Source: Sugiyamaella lignohabitans (Eukaryota > Ascomycota > Dipodascomycetes > Dipodascales > Trichomonascaceae). Taken from it: 64,000 nt of DNA. The translations under genes and the position numbers were made by a program. The stretch spans positions 1,488,001 to 1,552,000 of the forward strand of contig NC_031672.1 of assembly GCF_001640025.1 (NCBI RefSeq), given 5' to 3'. Each line of letters begins with the position of its first letter. Positions within the stretch are counted from its first letter, which is position 1. Positions 1 through 11,748 of the stretch are shown here, piece after piece. Under the pieces are notes generated by a model. The model saw nothing but the letters and a program-made list of their open reading frames with translations, was not told the DNA's origin and made no database searches.

Positions 1-1417
1 CATTATACTGGGTTCTGAACGAACTGAGAATCTTCTCGTTATCAAGAAGATCCAAGTAATTACGAGGGTCGTTAAAAACTCGGGGGAACAATCTTGACAC
101 CAGATCCATGCCAAACCCAGCATCTACTTCACGGTCAGCCAACTCAGCTTGGTTCAAAACGGCTTCTAATCGCTCTTTAGGAATTCCGTTCTCAGCAATG
201 TCGGCAAAGACATTGGCAACTGCCTTTTCAAACTGAGGAACCGCTTCTTTAGTAAGTCCCTGCAAACCAATAGTGAAAATGTTCTTGGCAGGTGTTTCTT
301 CTAACCCGGTATTCACCGAGAAATCAGTACCAATACCAGAATCAATAAGAGCCTTATAGAATGGCGAAGCATGGCCATCTGTCAACAGAGTGCCCAGCAC
401 CTTCCATGCAATAGTACTCTTGAGATCATTCGAATCTCCAACAATCCACGACAACGAGACCTTATACTGCTTATTAGGATCCACAGTAGGATCAATGGGT
501 CCCTCGACTTCTATTTCAGTATTCTTATCAAGAGAAATAGGTTCAGGACGCTGTGGAATAGACTCCTTACCACTATTAACAGCACCCTCCAGTCCACTCT
601 TCTCAGCTCTCTTCTCAATTGCCTTAGCCACAGGATCTAAAGCCTCAGTCAACGGCAAACTTCCATACGAGAAAGAAAACGAGTTCGATGGATGGTATCT
701 GGTGTTATGGAAATTGACCAAATCCTTATACTCCAGAGCAGTCATATGAGCAGGATCACCTCCACTAAACTGTAAACTAGGATATATGGCTTGGAAAAAG
801 CGGATATAAAACAGATAAGCCGGATTCGACAACTGTCCTTTCATCTCATTATAAACGACACCCTTGAACATAAGAGGACTCTCTTTATCCTCGGGAACAT
901 CGTGCTCTAAACGCCAGCCCTCCTGGCGGAAATCCAGTTCTCTCAACAGCGGATCATACACCGAATCCAAATAAACCTGCTGTAAATTGGCAAAATCCTT
1001 GCCATTCGTAGTAGCAAACGGATAAAACGTATAATCAACACCAGTCAAAGCGTTCATATAATTGGCCAGAGATCTCGTCAGCATCTTGAAAAAGGGGTCT
1101 CTCACCGGGAACTTATTCGATCCACACAAAGTGGTATGTTCCAGAATATGAGGCAAACCGCTGTGATCTGGAGGCAGCGTCTTAAACCCAATCGCGAAAA
1201 CATTATTCGTATCCTTTCTATTAACATGCAAATGGCGAGCACCAGTCCCAGCATGAGACAGCTCCACCGCCGTCATGTCCAGTTTCGGCACCTCAACCAC
1301 TCTATCGACCCTAAACCCGCTAACACCATCTCCAACACGCAACGACTGCGACGAGTACAGTCTCCTGCCACCCGACCACAGCCTCAACTGCCTACCAGCA
1401 TCTTTCAATCGCAACAT
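1..1417 (-). CDS. CYM1: Mitochondrial presequence protease Cym1/PreP, N-terminal 472 codons (cut by window edge)
   Basis: M16C metallopeptidase that degrades cleaved targeting presequences and other peptides in the mitochondrial matrix. The reading frame is open from ATG 1417 to base 2 and runs off the left edge, so only the N-terminal part is here (the family is about 990-1,000 residues). The zinc-binding HxxEH motif is seen as HILEH at residues 90-94, followed by the family-typical TTLCGS and RDPFFKML. The first about 25 residues are rich in Arg, Leu and Ser with few acids (MLRLKDAGRQLRLW...), as expected for a mitochondrial presequence. An in-frame TAG lies three codons upstream of the ATG, which fixes this start. 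It is divergent from MSN5, with a GC hairpin element 111 bp upstream. The identity is recognised from family motifs and order; confidence is high. Confidence 0.93.
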   Translation of the reverse strand, partial: MLRLKDAGRQLRLWSGGRRLYSSQSLRVGDGVSGFRVDRVVEVPKLDMTAVELSHAGTGARHLHVNRKDTNNVFAIGFKTLPPDHSGLPHILEHTTLCGSNKFPVRDPFFKMLTRSLANYMNALTGVDYTFYPFATTNGKDFANLQQVYLDSVYDPLLRELDFRQEGWRLEHDVPEDKESPLMFKGVVYNEMKGQLSNPAYLFYIRFFQAIYPSLQFSGGDPAHMTALEYKDLVNFHNTRYHPSNSFSFSYGSLPLTEALDPVAKAIEKRAEKSGLEGAVNSGKESIPQRPEPISLDKNTEIEVEGPIDPTVDPNKQYKVSLSWIVGDSNDLKSTIAWKVLGTLLTDGHASPFYKALIDSGIGTDFSVNTGLEETPAKNIFTIGLQGLTKEAVPQFEKAVANVFADIAENGIPKERLEAVLNQAELADREVDAGFGMDLVSRLFPRVFNDPRNYLDLLDNEKILSSFRTQYN

Positions 1418-1528
1418 TCTCCTCTAACTCTCAAAGGGTGATGTTACTAACCAACCCACCCGCATCAGCTTCACCATGCACCTGAAATTTCGGTCTCGAC
1501 CGTCAGCCGCGCGCTGGGGTGGGGGGTC

Positions 1529-1669
1529 TGCCTCCGGCGGCTGGGGCTCCGCCCCAGACCCTGGTTGCTCCTCTCGCTGCGCTCGAGTCGTTTTGCCACG
1601 GTCCCCCGGCCGTCTCCTGCGAAGCAGGAGCAACCAGGGTCTGGGGCGGAGCCCCAGCCGCCGGAGGCA
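1529..1669. repeat. GC double-hairpin element, two-arm copy
   Basis: Left arm begins TGCCTCCGGCGG and right arm ends CCGCCGGAGGCA, so the ends pair. The arms carry GGGGC-TCC-GCCCC and its complement. The left tail has the GCA variant of the GCGNAGC mini-hairpin. The outer flanks GGGGGGTC and GACCCC extend the inverted repeat. It lies 111 bp upstream of the CYM1 start. Confidence 0.95.
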
Positions 1670-2888
1670 GACCCCTTCCCCGGCCCGTCAGCCCCGTTCG
1701 CGGAGCCAGGGGTGGGGTTTTCCGGGGGTGGGAGAAAGGTGTGGAGGGTGTGGGAGTGGCGAGTATTCGGGGTGGAATGGGGAGGGGAGGGGAGGGGTGG
1801 GGGGTTGGTGAGGGGTGGAGCCGTCAACGCAGGTACCAGATCTGCGCCGTTGCAACGGTTGTGCATACGCACCGGCTAGCGAGATTCGCGGCAATGAGCG
1901 TGAAAAGCTTATTTAAGACACGGTTCTGACAGCTGTTCTGTCGCAGGGGGTGGTTTTCCGGGCTCGAACGGCGATCGAGATTGACGTTTTAGCACTGGTT
2001 TTCAGGAATTGAGTTATTTCAAGTCACAAACCAGACCAGAGAGCCTGGCTGAGGAGAACGGAGGTTGGCTGCTGACTATGGTTCAGTCATGGCAAAAAGG
2101 CCAGATTTAAAAAGATTGTTGCACTAGAATTTTTGACCAGAGCTCCAGTCAATTGCCAGGAGAGAGTTGAGGGCCGATAGACGACGGTATCGGCAGCAAG
2201 CGTCGATTGATCAGCGATCGGGGTTTTTCCGATTGAAAAATAGCGACCGGCCGACTGCCTCTCGCGTCTTTGTTTGAGCGAGGATATCAGATCGAGAGTC
2301 GAATGAGGCTCACTAAATCGAGCCCTGAACCCAAAAATGATTTCTATAGAGCACGGAGTTCATGTGAAGTAAGTCAATTGAAAGAATTTGATAAAAAAAT
2401 CCAGTTTTAAGAGCGAATGAAAAGAAGGAACCGGAGATTGAGCCTCCGATAAGCTTGACACCAATTAATTAATTCACCAGTGTGGCTCGGGAGGTCTGTC
2501 TTCTGTCAGAAAAGCAAGATTAGAGTTTACGTAAGCGCAAAAGTCCCAACCTCCATATAACCGTTATCGGCGGCAAGATAGACCCCAATCAGTACGGCTC
2601 CACCCCCCAACAGGACTAATGCTCGCAAGCTGTCGGCGATTGCCCCCTCACTTTCTCCCTTTCAGCGCCGTTCAGCCTTGCTTATCGAGTATGTCAGCTG
2701 CACCTGCAACCGGAGCTTTTCAAAACAAAAAAAAATACCGCTATTTGGCGTATCCATCTCATCGCAGACAAACTCACGAACCAGCTGATCCTCGACTATC
2801 GGCTTGAATTTCCAGTTGCTAGCAGGTGCAAGTGCCTTTTCCACCTGATTTTCTTGCCATTTGCCTGTCAATTGGACTTCCCAGACGC

Positions 2889-2897
2889 TATAAAATA
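2889..2897 (+). promoter_or_regulatory. Possible TATA box for MSN5
   Basis: TATAAAATA on the + strand, 285 bp upstream of the MSN5 ATG. It is consistent with a yeast promoter, but nothing else ties it to the gene. Confidence 0.3.
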
Positions 2898-3181
2898 GCA
2901 GCATCCAGCGCATTCGCGGGTTTCTGGATCGCGACTGAATGGGTCTGATTCAGTCTTCCTGGCTCTCTGAATACAATTTCAACAATTTCACCAACCTTAA
3001 ACAGGCTGTGGTTCATTGTTCACAAAACTGCAACACGCGTCCAAAACCACAACACCAGTCAACGGGCAATTGTCTACAACTGAGACCAAACGATAAAATA
3101 TCTGTTTAACGACGTCTGACAACAGAGAACACCCTTGTGTGCACCCGGTTCTCAGCCTCGATTCACAAACACATCTCTCCA

Positions 3182-6100
3182 ATGGAGGGTGACGGGGTGG
3201 TTCAAATCACCGCCGCTCTCGAGGCCATTCATCAGTCGTCGTCCACGCCCCAACAGCGTCGCGACGCCCAGAACGTGAGTTGTCCCCCACTGCCTCCGGC
3301 GGCTGGGGCTCCGCCCCAGACCCTGGTTGCTCCTGCTTCGCAGGAGTTTTTTGGCTGGGTCCGGACACGAAAACTACTCGAGCGAAGCGAGAGTAGCCAC
3401 GGGGTCTGGGGCAGCGCCCCAGCCGCCGGAGGCACACCCCCCTCTCCCAGAAAACTAACCGGAATCGCAGTTCCTGGAACAGGTCAAACACAAGGAAGAC
3501 GCGCCGTTTTGGGGATGGCAGCTGTCGACGCCGAAGAATAATAATGATAGTATTGTGAGGCATTTCGGGCTCACGTTGCTACAGCATGCCATTCAGTACC
3601 GGTTTATCGAGTATGACGAGTCTCGAAGGTTGGCGGTACGGAATTGGATTATTGATCTGGCGACGTCGGTTCAGAGCGAGGACCCGCATTTTCTCAAGGA
3701 GAAAATCGCTTTTTTGTGGGTGGCTGTCGCGAAAAGAGTGTGGGGACTGGATTATTCCAGCACTCAGAATGGCAAGTCTGATGGCGAAACTGTCGGTAAT
3801 AATAACGGGGTCCTGAGTGGTCAGACGACCGGGTCTGACGGTTTTGGTACTGATATCGATGTTAAATGGCTTGTTAATGCAAAAGATGATGGCGAGCTGG
3901 AAAATGTGTCGATAGGTTGGCAGGATATGGACTCGGTGCTGGTACAGATGTGGGACCAGACTCCCGCCACGAGAGTTCTGTCGCTTAGCATTTGGAGAAA
4001 TCTGTTTGAAGATATTTATATTCTCGAGGACCCAGTGGCTGCTAAACGTGCCAGTGTTCTGAGTGTTCAATGCATCGAGGTAATCACCTCAGAAGATGAT
4101 TTGAAAGATACGTACAAGTCACGAGTCAATGCATTAGTCAAGCTACGAGGCAGTTCCGAAGGCTGGCTGAGTAAATGGTCGATGCTGCTCAGTGAATGTT
4201 TAAAAATAATGAGCTCTGGTGAACAGCCAGGGTCCACGAATTTCGAAGAGTCGCAGTTGTTTGCTATTAAAGTGCTTGAAACGCTCAAAACTTGTCTTTA
4301 CTGGATGTTGCCGAAAACTATTAGAACCAGTAATTTATTAGAGTTTATCAGTGTTTCGCTGACTTTAGACGACATCCGTGTTAAGACTCTGGCCGCTGAT
4401 TGTCTGCATGTGCTGTTCACTAGAGTGTTTACTGATGAAGAAGATTTCCAAGCCATTGTCGGTGCAGTATTTTTGCCGGCCGGTATTGCTACTTTACAAA
4501 GGGTTTATGATTCTGTTAAGCTCGATATTGAGACGTTTGACGAGAAGTCCTATATTTTCAGGAAAAAGCTCGTGGAAATGATTGTTGGACTGGGTGAATA
4601 TTTGAATGTTTCCAAGACCCAGCAACCACAATTGCAAATGGCTCATGTGGATCTGGACGGGTACCTACGGCTTGTGTTAGCGACTACCAACCATCCTAGT
4701 TTATTAATATCCGGGTTGTCTCTTCAGTTCTGGTGCTCTGTATTGAGAATTGAGAAACTTGCATCCAAACCGGAGGTTAATAAGTTGTTACTGGATCTGT
4801 TACAGCTTGCTGCTGATAGGTGTTTGAAGTATGAAGATGTCAGTGAAGATGATATTTCCCGACAGTTTTTAGAATTGGATTTCGACTCTCCGCCCGAAAC
4901 TCATATGTTTTTAGGAAATTACAGAAGATTCATCGAGGACATTCTAAGGTTGGTTGTGTGTCGTATTCCTGAGTCCGCCATGGCGTATCTTCAGCAGAGA
5001 ATGAGTGCATTTTTCACGTCCGAGGTCGGATGGGTTTCACTCAATTCTGCTAAACTCGAGTATAACGGCAACCCTGCATACTATCTAGCATTTTCACAAT
5101 TCCTTCTTGTAGAATCTGCATTGCGTGGTATTGGACGATGGAAAATATGGTATCAGTTTCCTGATAGAGACATTGTAGCAGCTGGGTTGTCGGAAACGAT
5201 CAAAAACTGGGGTCGCGAATTGACTGCTATGACTATAAGAGATCCTCTGCTGTTACGAAAGTTGGTGCAGTCATTAGTCCAGTTCGCTCCGTTGCTGAAA
5301 GACGATCTTCCAATAATGCTTTTGGTGCTGGAAAAGGTGTTATCTGCCTGTACATGTGACTATCCTGAGAATGCCACGGACGAGGACCGTGAGTTGATTC
5401 GCGATCTTCGTACGTCGTGTGCTACTGAACTTAATAGACTGGCATACATGATCCCGGGGGCATTAATGAAAATATATGACGAACTAGAAAGGGTCATTCG
5501 TGACATTATTACATCCAACAAACTCAGTGACCACGAAACCGTATCATTCAAATCATTCCTTCTCGTCGTGTCGCAGCGAGCCAATGTTCCTAATAAAGAA
5601 GAGCGATTCTCAGCAATAGTAGATCCGATTCTACAATCTTGGAGCGATGAAGCCACTATTAAAGGACTGATGGATCTTCAATGGTTTATGGAACGAGTGG
5701 GAATCGTGAAAATCGCCGAATACTTTCGCTCACGCGGTGTCAATGCCAATACCGACTTACTATCAACAGAGATGGACGAAGCTGGTAAGAAACTCAAAGC
5801 AGAATTAAAAGACAAATGGTCAGCACTGTTCCCGATTCGGGCGACCCGGATCTTCATCCAATACACTATAGAAAAGCTCGATCACCAGTCGCCTGAATAC
5901 CAATATTTATTAAAACTATGGAAACCACGCATCCAACCGATTCTGCCACACATTCTACAACTAATTGCGCAAATCGAGGCGTACCACAACCCCAACAACT
6001 GGGTCGACCTACCCGCTGAAGTCCAAGCGTTTGTAAAGTACAGTTGTACCGAGAGATTCTGGCAAGTGGGAGTGTCAACTCAAACCCGCGATGAGTTTGT

Positions 6101-7244
6101 CGACGAGAGTGTCAAAGCTATGCATACGCTGCGGGATTTTGCTGATTCGGTGGGTCACATTATCCGATATACCAGAGAATATGCGTTTTTGACGCTTGGA
6201 TCCATCAGCCAGCTCGAGGAGACTTTGTACGAAGTGCCGGGAATCGCCAAGAGTCTTTGGCAAGCGCTAGCAGGCGACTCGGCCGGTATCACGTCTCATT
6301 CATGGCGACATATGATCTCGCTGGTACTGCGAAATCTGATTAAAAACTGTCCAGTGAAACTAATCAAGCCGTTTATGGTGGAATTTCTACCAATGGTGCT
6401 GACCAAGCTGGACGAGGTGCTGGTGGAGAAATGGGAAAAGACGTATCAACGCGGATTACAGCTGACTGGCGGCGAAGCTGAAGATGACCTGTCTGAAGAG
6501 ATGATGGAAGAGCATTTATTAAGACAGCTGACTGCCATTGTTGTTCGAATGATGATAGATCTAGCAGGCCAGCTCGGAGCGCGACCCGCTTCAGGAGAAG
6601 GTGAAGTCGATGAAAACAGTAAACAGTCGGTTCTACATGCGACAGTACTTCAAAATAAAGAGATCCTGGCACCGTTTCTGACCCTCTGTTCACATATGAT
6701 GCTGTTCAGAGACAACCGGTGCAGTTTCAACTGCTGTCTCATTGTACGAAACATTCTTCCCCAGATTCTAGGAAAAGACGGCGAAGTCGATATGTTCCTT
6801 TGTGAAGTGATGATGAAAACGTGTCTCGAAATCCTCAGCAATAAACATCTCGACGACGTTCACAGCGAAGCTGGCTACATCATCACCACCATCTACACGA
6901 TCCTACGTGGCCACAGCCAACAACCGTTCCAAACGCTATCATCGCTCCTTCCTGAAGTATCAGCCGAGTCATTAATGGCGTTTGAAATGCGATTAGCAGC
7001 CGCCAAATCGCTCCGCCAGCAACGAGGCGTGTTCCTAGAGTTCCTGTCCTTAGTCAAAGCCATGGAAAACAGCGACCAAGGCGACCTGTCAAGCCGCGAA
7101 GCCCAACGGGCCAAAGCAGAAAAAAAACGCGTCGACTCCAGCAAAATCCACGCCCTCACCAAAAAAAACACCACCGGCGGCGACCTCATGGACGCCGAGG
7201 GTCTCGACGCAGCGTCCATCGCCAACCTCTTCGGCGACGAGTGA
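3182..7244 (+). CDS. MSN5: Exportin-5 family nuclear transport receptor Msn5 (two exons)
   Basis: Karyopherin-beta of the exportin-5/Msn5 class, which carries phosphorylated proteins and RNAs through the nuclear pore in a RanGTP-dependent way. Exon 1 is 3182-3274 (31 codons, starting MEGDGVVQITAALEAI). The intron is 3275-3470 with donor GTGAGT, branch site ACTAAC and acceptor GCAG. Exon 2 is 3471-7244. Splicing joins RRDAQN to FLEQVKHKEDAPFWGW and then VRHFGLTLLQHAIQYRF, the conserved N-terminal HEAT region of exportin-5 proteins. The predicted length is 1,288 residues, close to the family size (Msn5 about 1,220). Almost the whole intron is one GC hairpin element. The C-terminus is basic and Lys-rich. 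Convergent with NCP1; one element lies midway between the two stops. The ATG at 3555 begins only the large exon, and starting there would lose 59 conserved residues. Confidence 0.9.
3275..3470 (+). other. MSN5 intron built around a GC hairpin element
   Basis: The intron is 196 nt, of which 144 nt (3291-3434) are a two-arm element. The donor GTGAGT lies 16 nt before the element, and the branch site ACTAAC with acceptor GCAG lies just after it. Without the element 52 nt would remain, the size of a minimal intron here. Confidence 0.85.
3291..3434. repeat. GC double-hairpin element, two-arm copy, inside the MSN5 intron
   Basis: Inner tails are of the TGCTTCGCAGG type on the left and the GAGCGAAGCGAG type on the right. 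The element is flanked by CAC on both sides, which could be a 3-bp target duplication. Confidence 0.93.
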
Positions 7245-7288
7245 CCTTCTCTCCTGTTGAAATGTATAAAGTTAACTCTAAACGAGCC

Positions 7289-7431
7289 TGCCTCCGGCGG
7301 CTGGGGCTCCGCCCCAGACCCTGGTTGCTCCTCTCGCTTCGCTCGAGTCGTTGCGTCTCCGTCCCCGGCCAAAAACTCCTGCGAAGCAGGAGCAACCAGG
7401 GTCTGGGGCGGAGCCCCAGCCGCCGGAGGCA
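7289..7431. repeat. GC double-hairpin element shared by the convergent MSN5 and NCP1 3' ends
   Basis: It begins 44 bp after the MSN5 stop and ends 45 bp before the NCP1 stop, so it sits midway. Arms are the standard form with GCGAAGC tails. Confidence 0.93.
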
Positions 7432-7476
7432 CACGGGCGACTCACGGTAGTCTACAGGGTATGTATTCGTCGCTAT

Positions 7477-9612
7477 TTACCAGACATCCTCTTGGTAGAT
7501 GTTTTGGGCCTTCATGGCCTTGACGGTCTCCTCGCCCTTTTCGAGCGAGATGTTTCGCTGGCTGCTGATGATGCGGGCCAGTGCCGATTGCACGTCACGG
7601 GCCATGCGTTGGGCGTCGCCACAGACGTAGACGAAAGCTCCTTGTTTCAGCAGCTCGTCGATGTAGGCCGCTTTCTGCTCCAGCAGATGCTGGACGTACA
7701 CTTTTTGTGCCGATTCTCGACTGAAAGCGGTCTCGACTTGTAGGAAGTTCGTCTCGTTAAATGGTCCGTTCTTGTTCTCGGGCTCGTGGGTGTATTTAAC
7801 CCACTCGTCAGCATAGATATTGTCTTCAGTTCGGTTTCGACATCCGAAAAATAACAAACTCTTGCCGACAGGTGTGCCTTTAGCAGCCTGTGCTGCTCGC
7901 TCGTGAATGAATCCTCGGAAAGGTGCTACACCGGTACCGGGTCCGATCATGATGATGGGTTTTTGTGGACTCGATGGCAACTTGAAGTTCGAGTGACGAA
8001 CGTGAATAGGCACGGTGGTCGCGGTCTCGGTGATATACTTGCCACGGGGTCCGGCAATGTTATATTTGGCGTCCTTGGTCGAGATCTCTTTATTGAACGA
8101 CTTCTTGAGATCGAAAATGTAGTTCGTGGCTACACCCTTGAGAACATGGTCCGATCCTTCAGGTTGAATCGACTCAACAGCAGCAGTAATGGAAATCAAG
8201 TCTTTGTTGACTAAAGACGACGACGATATAGAGTAGTAACGGGGTTGTAAATGTTGCAAACTCTCAATGAGGAATGCAAATGGCACCTTATCCCATACAG
8301 CTCCTCTGGAAATTTGTGCCAAAAGACGTGCTGTGTTCAGATAATGTTGTGTCACACTGGAATGGAACAATTCCTTATTAGATCCGAGCTTCAAAGCATC
8401 CTCTTTAGCAGTCTCATTAGGGGCAAAGGCCGCAATAGAAGATAACAACTGACGAGAAACAGGTCCATTGATTTCCAGGTAGTATCGAACAACAGTGTCA
8501 TAAGTAGTAGGTACAGGGAATCGTACTTTGGCAGTGGGATCAATGGCCTTGACATCAATCACCTCATTAGCAGACTCAGTCAGTCCGAAAATCGACAGGA
8601 ATCGTTCAACTTCTTCATTAGAGTTTTGTGACCAGAAAGCAAGATGGTCTCCGGTAGTATAACGCAGACCCGATCCGCTGATATCCAGTTCTAAATGAAT
8701 ACAGTTACGAGAATCCGAATTAAACAGTTCAGTGGATTTAACCACTTTAGCAAGATATGGGTTCGACGCGGTAAATGGACCCTTGGCTGGTCCATTACCA
8801 GCAGAAAGATGGTTCTTATTAACCTCACCAACAAAAACAGAATCCGATTCAGCCACCTCGTCAATTAAAGGAGTCACTTTAAGAACTGGTTCATAGACAG
8901 CATCCTGTTCATCCAAGCCCTTGGCTTGTTTCCAATCAGCGAAAATATCGTCTTTCCATTCAAGATAATCCTCTTCCATAGTGCCATTGCCGTCATCACC
9001 CTCGCCATATCTACCAATTCTATTAGCACCAAGTTTCTGAAGAACTTTCTCCAAGTTTCTAGACACAGCATTGAAATGTTCATAAGTGTTATTACCAAGA
9101 CCGAAAATCACATAATTCAAGTTTCTGAGAGGTTTCTCGTCGACAGACTCTCCATTCGAAAACGACACATCCTCACTAGTAATGAATTCGTAGAAAGCCA
9201 CCGCGTTATCAGTAGGTTCACCTTCACCGTAACTGGCCATGACGAATCCAATAACCTTATCCTCAGGAAACTGGTCGAGATTCTCGAAATCATAGTCCTC
9301 GACATCGGCAGTCATAGTTTTCAGTCCGAATCTCGAAGAAGCCTCCTTTGCCAGACGAGAAGCATAATCTTCGGCCGTACCGGTCTGAGATCCGTAGAAA
9401 ATGACTACACTCTTGTCATTCTTTTCCAGTTTATAGATAATACTGCGATCATTATCGCCTTCATCGCCGGCCGACGAGCCAAACCCGGCATTCGACCCCG
9501 ATCCCGGGAAGTCCTCGCTCTCCACGGCCCACAAAGAGCCCTTGGTGAAATACGCCAGCGTTCCCAGCAAAATCACGCTCAAAACAATGATATCCAGCAA
9601 ATCAACCGCCAT
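7477..9612 (-). CDS. NCP1: NADPH-cytochrome P450 reductase
   Basis: Diflavin reductase of the ER membrane that passes electrons from NADPH through FAD and FMN to P450s (such as Erg11) and squalene epoxidase. It has 711 residues, close to the usual length. A single N-terminal membrane anchor spans residues 5-22. The FMN-binding flavodoxin motif GSQTGTAEDYASRL starts at residue 74, with ASYGEGEPTDNA after it. The FAD motif RYYSISSSS, the NADPH motifs IGPGTGVAPFRGF, FFGCRNRTEDNIYADEW and VCGDAQRM, and the C-terminal aromatic DVW are all present. Start ATG 9612 is directly before the membrane anchor. No intron is seen. A hairpin element (9706-9954) lies 93 bp upstream. Orthology is clear. Confidence 0.96.
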   Translation of the reverse strand: MAVDLLDIIVLSVILLGTLAYFTKGSLWAVESEDFPGSGSNAGFGSSAGDEGDNDRSIIYKLEKNDKSVVIFYGSQTGTAEDYASRLAKEASSRFGLKTMTADVEDYDFENLDQFPEDKVIGFVMASYGEGEPTDNAVAFYEFITSEDVSFSNGESVDEKPLRNLNYVIFGLGNNTYEHFNAVSRNLEKVLQKLGANRIGRYGEGDDGNGTMEEDYLEWKDDIFADWKQAKGLDEQDAVYEPVLKVTPLIDEVAESDSVFVGEVNKNHLSAGNGPAKGPFTASNPYLAKVVKSTELFNSDSRNCIHLELDISGSGLRYTTGDHLAFWSQNSNEEVERFLSIFGLTESANEVIDVKAIDPTAKVRFPVPTTYDTVVRYYLEINGPVSRQLLSSIAAFAPNETAKEDALKLGSNKELFHSSVTQHYLNTARLLAQISRGAVWDKVPFAFLIESLQHLQPRYYSISSSSLVNKDLISITAAVESIQPEGSDHVLKGVATNYIFDLKKSFNKEISTKDAKYNIAGPRGKYITETATTVPIHVRHSNFKLPSSPQKPIIMIGPGTGVAPFRGFIHERAAQAAKGTPVGKSLLFFGCRNRTEDNIYADEWVKYTHEPENKNGPFNETNFLQVETAFSRESAQKVYVQHLLEQKAAYIDELLKQGAFVYVCGDAQRMARDVQSALARIISSQRNISLEKGEETVKAMKAQNIYQEDVW

Positions 9613-9705
9613 CTTTGACTCTTATCTATCTTCTCCTGTTAGCACTCTCTTTTAATACCCAGGGGACCATTGCTGGCTGAAGCGGCAATTTTCCGGTGGG
9701 GGGTG

Positions 9706-9954
9706 TGCCTCCGGCGGCTGGGGCTCTGCCCCAGACCCCGTGGCTCCTCTCGCTTCGCTCGAGTCGGGCATGGGGGGTGCAAGAGCGCGGAGAATAGGCT
9801 GCTTCGCGGGTGTCCCGACATCCAAAACCCGTCATAAAACCTATTCGCCGAAAAAAAACAACCCCACCGCAATCCTGGCCCTGCCAGAACCCTCCAACAG
9901 CTCGCGAAGCGAGCACAACCAGGGTCTGGGGCGGAGCCCCAGCCGCCGGAGGCA
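9706..9954. repeat. GC double-hairpin element with a long central spacer
   Basis: The left arm (9706-9767) and right arm (about 9900-9954) are standard, but the spacer is about 130 bp instead of about 20-40 bp. The right arm has the GCTCGCGAAGCGAGC tail. It lies upstream of NCP1. Confidence 0.88.
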
Positions 9955-10476
9955 GACCCCATTCCCCAAAACGACCACGTCAGAAACTCACAAGTGAAAA
10001 GTGTACCCTGAAAAATCGGTGGTCGCGATTGTTTTCGTTTGTTCAGAAACCAGAGAACCAGTCAGTGGAGTTGGTCAGGTTCGAAAGTGGCAAAATTTCG
10101 ACTTCTGGTGGTGTTAGTGGTCGTGGTCGTGGTTTTCCAGTCACTCGTGTACGGGGATCGGTCTTAAGTTCACCCTGTGCGTCGAGCCAGTTAGGAATCT
10201 ATCGCCAGTGGGTGTGTGAACTGCCAGCTCGCTCGCTCGGTCCGAATGATCTCGAACCCTAACCGGGCTGCTGCGATGTCGGCTCTGTTTCTCGCCCCTT
10301 CTGCCCCTCCTGCCGCCAGCCAGCACATCCCCCGCCCCCGCATTCTCCACATTCAGATCAAGTCAAAGTGGGATGATGAGATGGTGGGCGGCTCCCCGCA
10401 ATTCCGTCTTCCCAGCTTCACTTGCCAAGGTCTCTTTACCCGTCGTGGCACCCATCCTGGGGGCTGGGGGGGGGAC

Positions 10477-10617
10477 TGCCTCCGGCGGCTGGGGCTCCGC
10501 CCCAGACCCTGGTTGCTCCTCTCGCTCCGCTCGAGTCGGACCGGCCGGTAGGAGAAAAAAACTCCTGCGAAGCAGGAGCAACCAGGGTCTGGGGCGGAGC
10601 CCCAGCCGCCGGAGGCA
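10477..10617. repeat. GC double-hairpin element, two-arm copy
   Basis: Flanked by GGGGGGGGAC on the left and CACCCC on the right. The left tail carries the GGA variant (CGCTCCGCTC) of the mini-hairpin loop. No gene is adjacent. Confidence 0.93.
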
Positions 10618-11133
10618 CACCCCGGTTTCCGCTTCTGTAGTACCCCTAGAGTATTGCGGGAGAGCTACCTGTCTTACCTTTTGTATTCTATTCCTTGTAA
10701 CAATCGGTATCTGCAAATAAATAATCTCGTCAGCAGCGCTCTGTGCTCCTTATATCTGGCACCTGTCAGTCAATTGCCGGTTCGTTCGCTACGGACCTGG
10801 CCCCAACACCACCCGTTGTTGAGAGATGCTACTGGCCTGTCTGTCCCGCTCAACCAGGCACCTCGCATCCTACTTACCGTGCGCCGTATATCTCGTTAAG
10901 CTCGGTAACTGCTGCTCAGGGTCTGTGAAAGTTGCACATCACCTCACTTTCTACCACTCACGCTAAAATCAGCTGCTACAAAAATCGGTCGCGCCAAAAC
11001 TACCACTATCAACCAACTCTCTTGGCGGCTCTAGACTGCTTATATACACACTTATCACGAACTGGCCTGCCCTGGGTGCCGCTGCAGCGAGTGCGGAATC
11101 AGTGCGGAACGGGAGTTTGGCAGGCTGGGGTTC

Positions 11134-11194
11134 TGCCTCCGGCGGCTGGGGCTCCGCCCCAGACCCCGCTGCTCCTCTCGCTTCGCTCGAGTCG
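11134..11194 (+). repeat. Single arm of the GC element (left-type)
   Basis: Begins TGCCTCCGGCGG and ends CGCTCGAGTCG with no right arm nearby. Confidence 0.88.
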
Positions 11195-11748
11195 GGCGTT
11201 GGCCGGGCTGTAGAGCGGATAACGAGAGAGATGTGGCTTATTCGGCCGTTCCGTGCTTTGAGTTCCTGAGCTGGGACACTGTTGCGTATCTGCTATAGAC
11301 TTTTAAAACCTGAATCTGCCGTAATTAAACTCCGAATATCCATTAAATTATATATATATTCCCAGTTCCTACCACAGGCTGTATGTAGAGGGAGCATGAG
11401 TGCCTAGACAGTCTTACGACGCTGATGTCACCACACAGCTTGCCAAGCTTCCAAGCCCTCATCTTGGTTTATCTACGAACCTATTGCACAAGTCAACTTC
11501 TCAATTTATCATAAAATACCGATACCATTAAACTGTGATATTTTGTGACTGCTGATGTCTCGGGTACTACGCCCTGACCACCCCCCAAGTACCCCCTCAT
11601 TGACCCCTCATGCCCCTCATGCATGCCACTACCCCTGATTTTGCTGAATATGTCTGACGCCCCAGAGGCGGAATTAAAACATCTCGACCGGTCCCACACT
11701 TCCCTCTATATTCAGTGCCAGCGAGTTAGTAATGGGGGGGGGTGTTTG

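Larger units (their letters stand above)
1418..3181. other. Divergent intergenic region CYM1 / MSN5
   Basis: This stretch of about 1.76 kb lies between two divergent starts and has no supportable gene. It holds one two-arm GC hairpin element (1529-1669), a purine-rich G/A tract around 1720-1815, and AT-richer sequence from 2,100 on. A TATA-like TATAAAATA lies at 2889-2897 on the + strand, 285 bp before the MSN5 start. Confidence 0.6.

Noticed and set aside
1424..1929. Several overlapping open frames of 68-136 codons on both strands around the first GC element
   Set aside because: They are translations of the hairpin arms and of G-rich flanks, differ from each other only by frame, and resemble no protein family.
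2662..2913. 83-codon minus-strand open frame upstream of MSN5
   Set aside because: Composition is plausible, but no recognisable family, no conserved neighbour, and it overlaps the likely MSN5 promoter. Not called.
10216..10551. Open frame with a sensible-looking start MSALFLAPSAPPAASQH
   Set aside because: It runs straight into an element arm, and no donor or branch site makes it an exon of a larger gene.
10640..10930. Possible small RNA (CTTACCT and a GGTTCG box were seen)
   Set aside because: No full tRNA arms, snRNA signature or terminator could be fitted.
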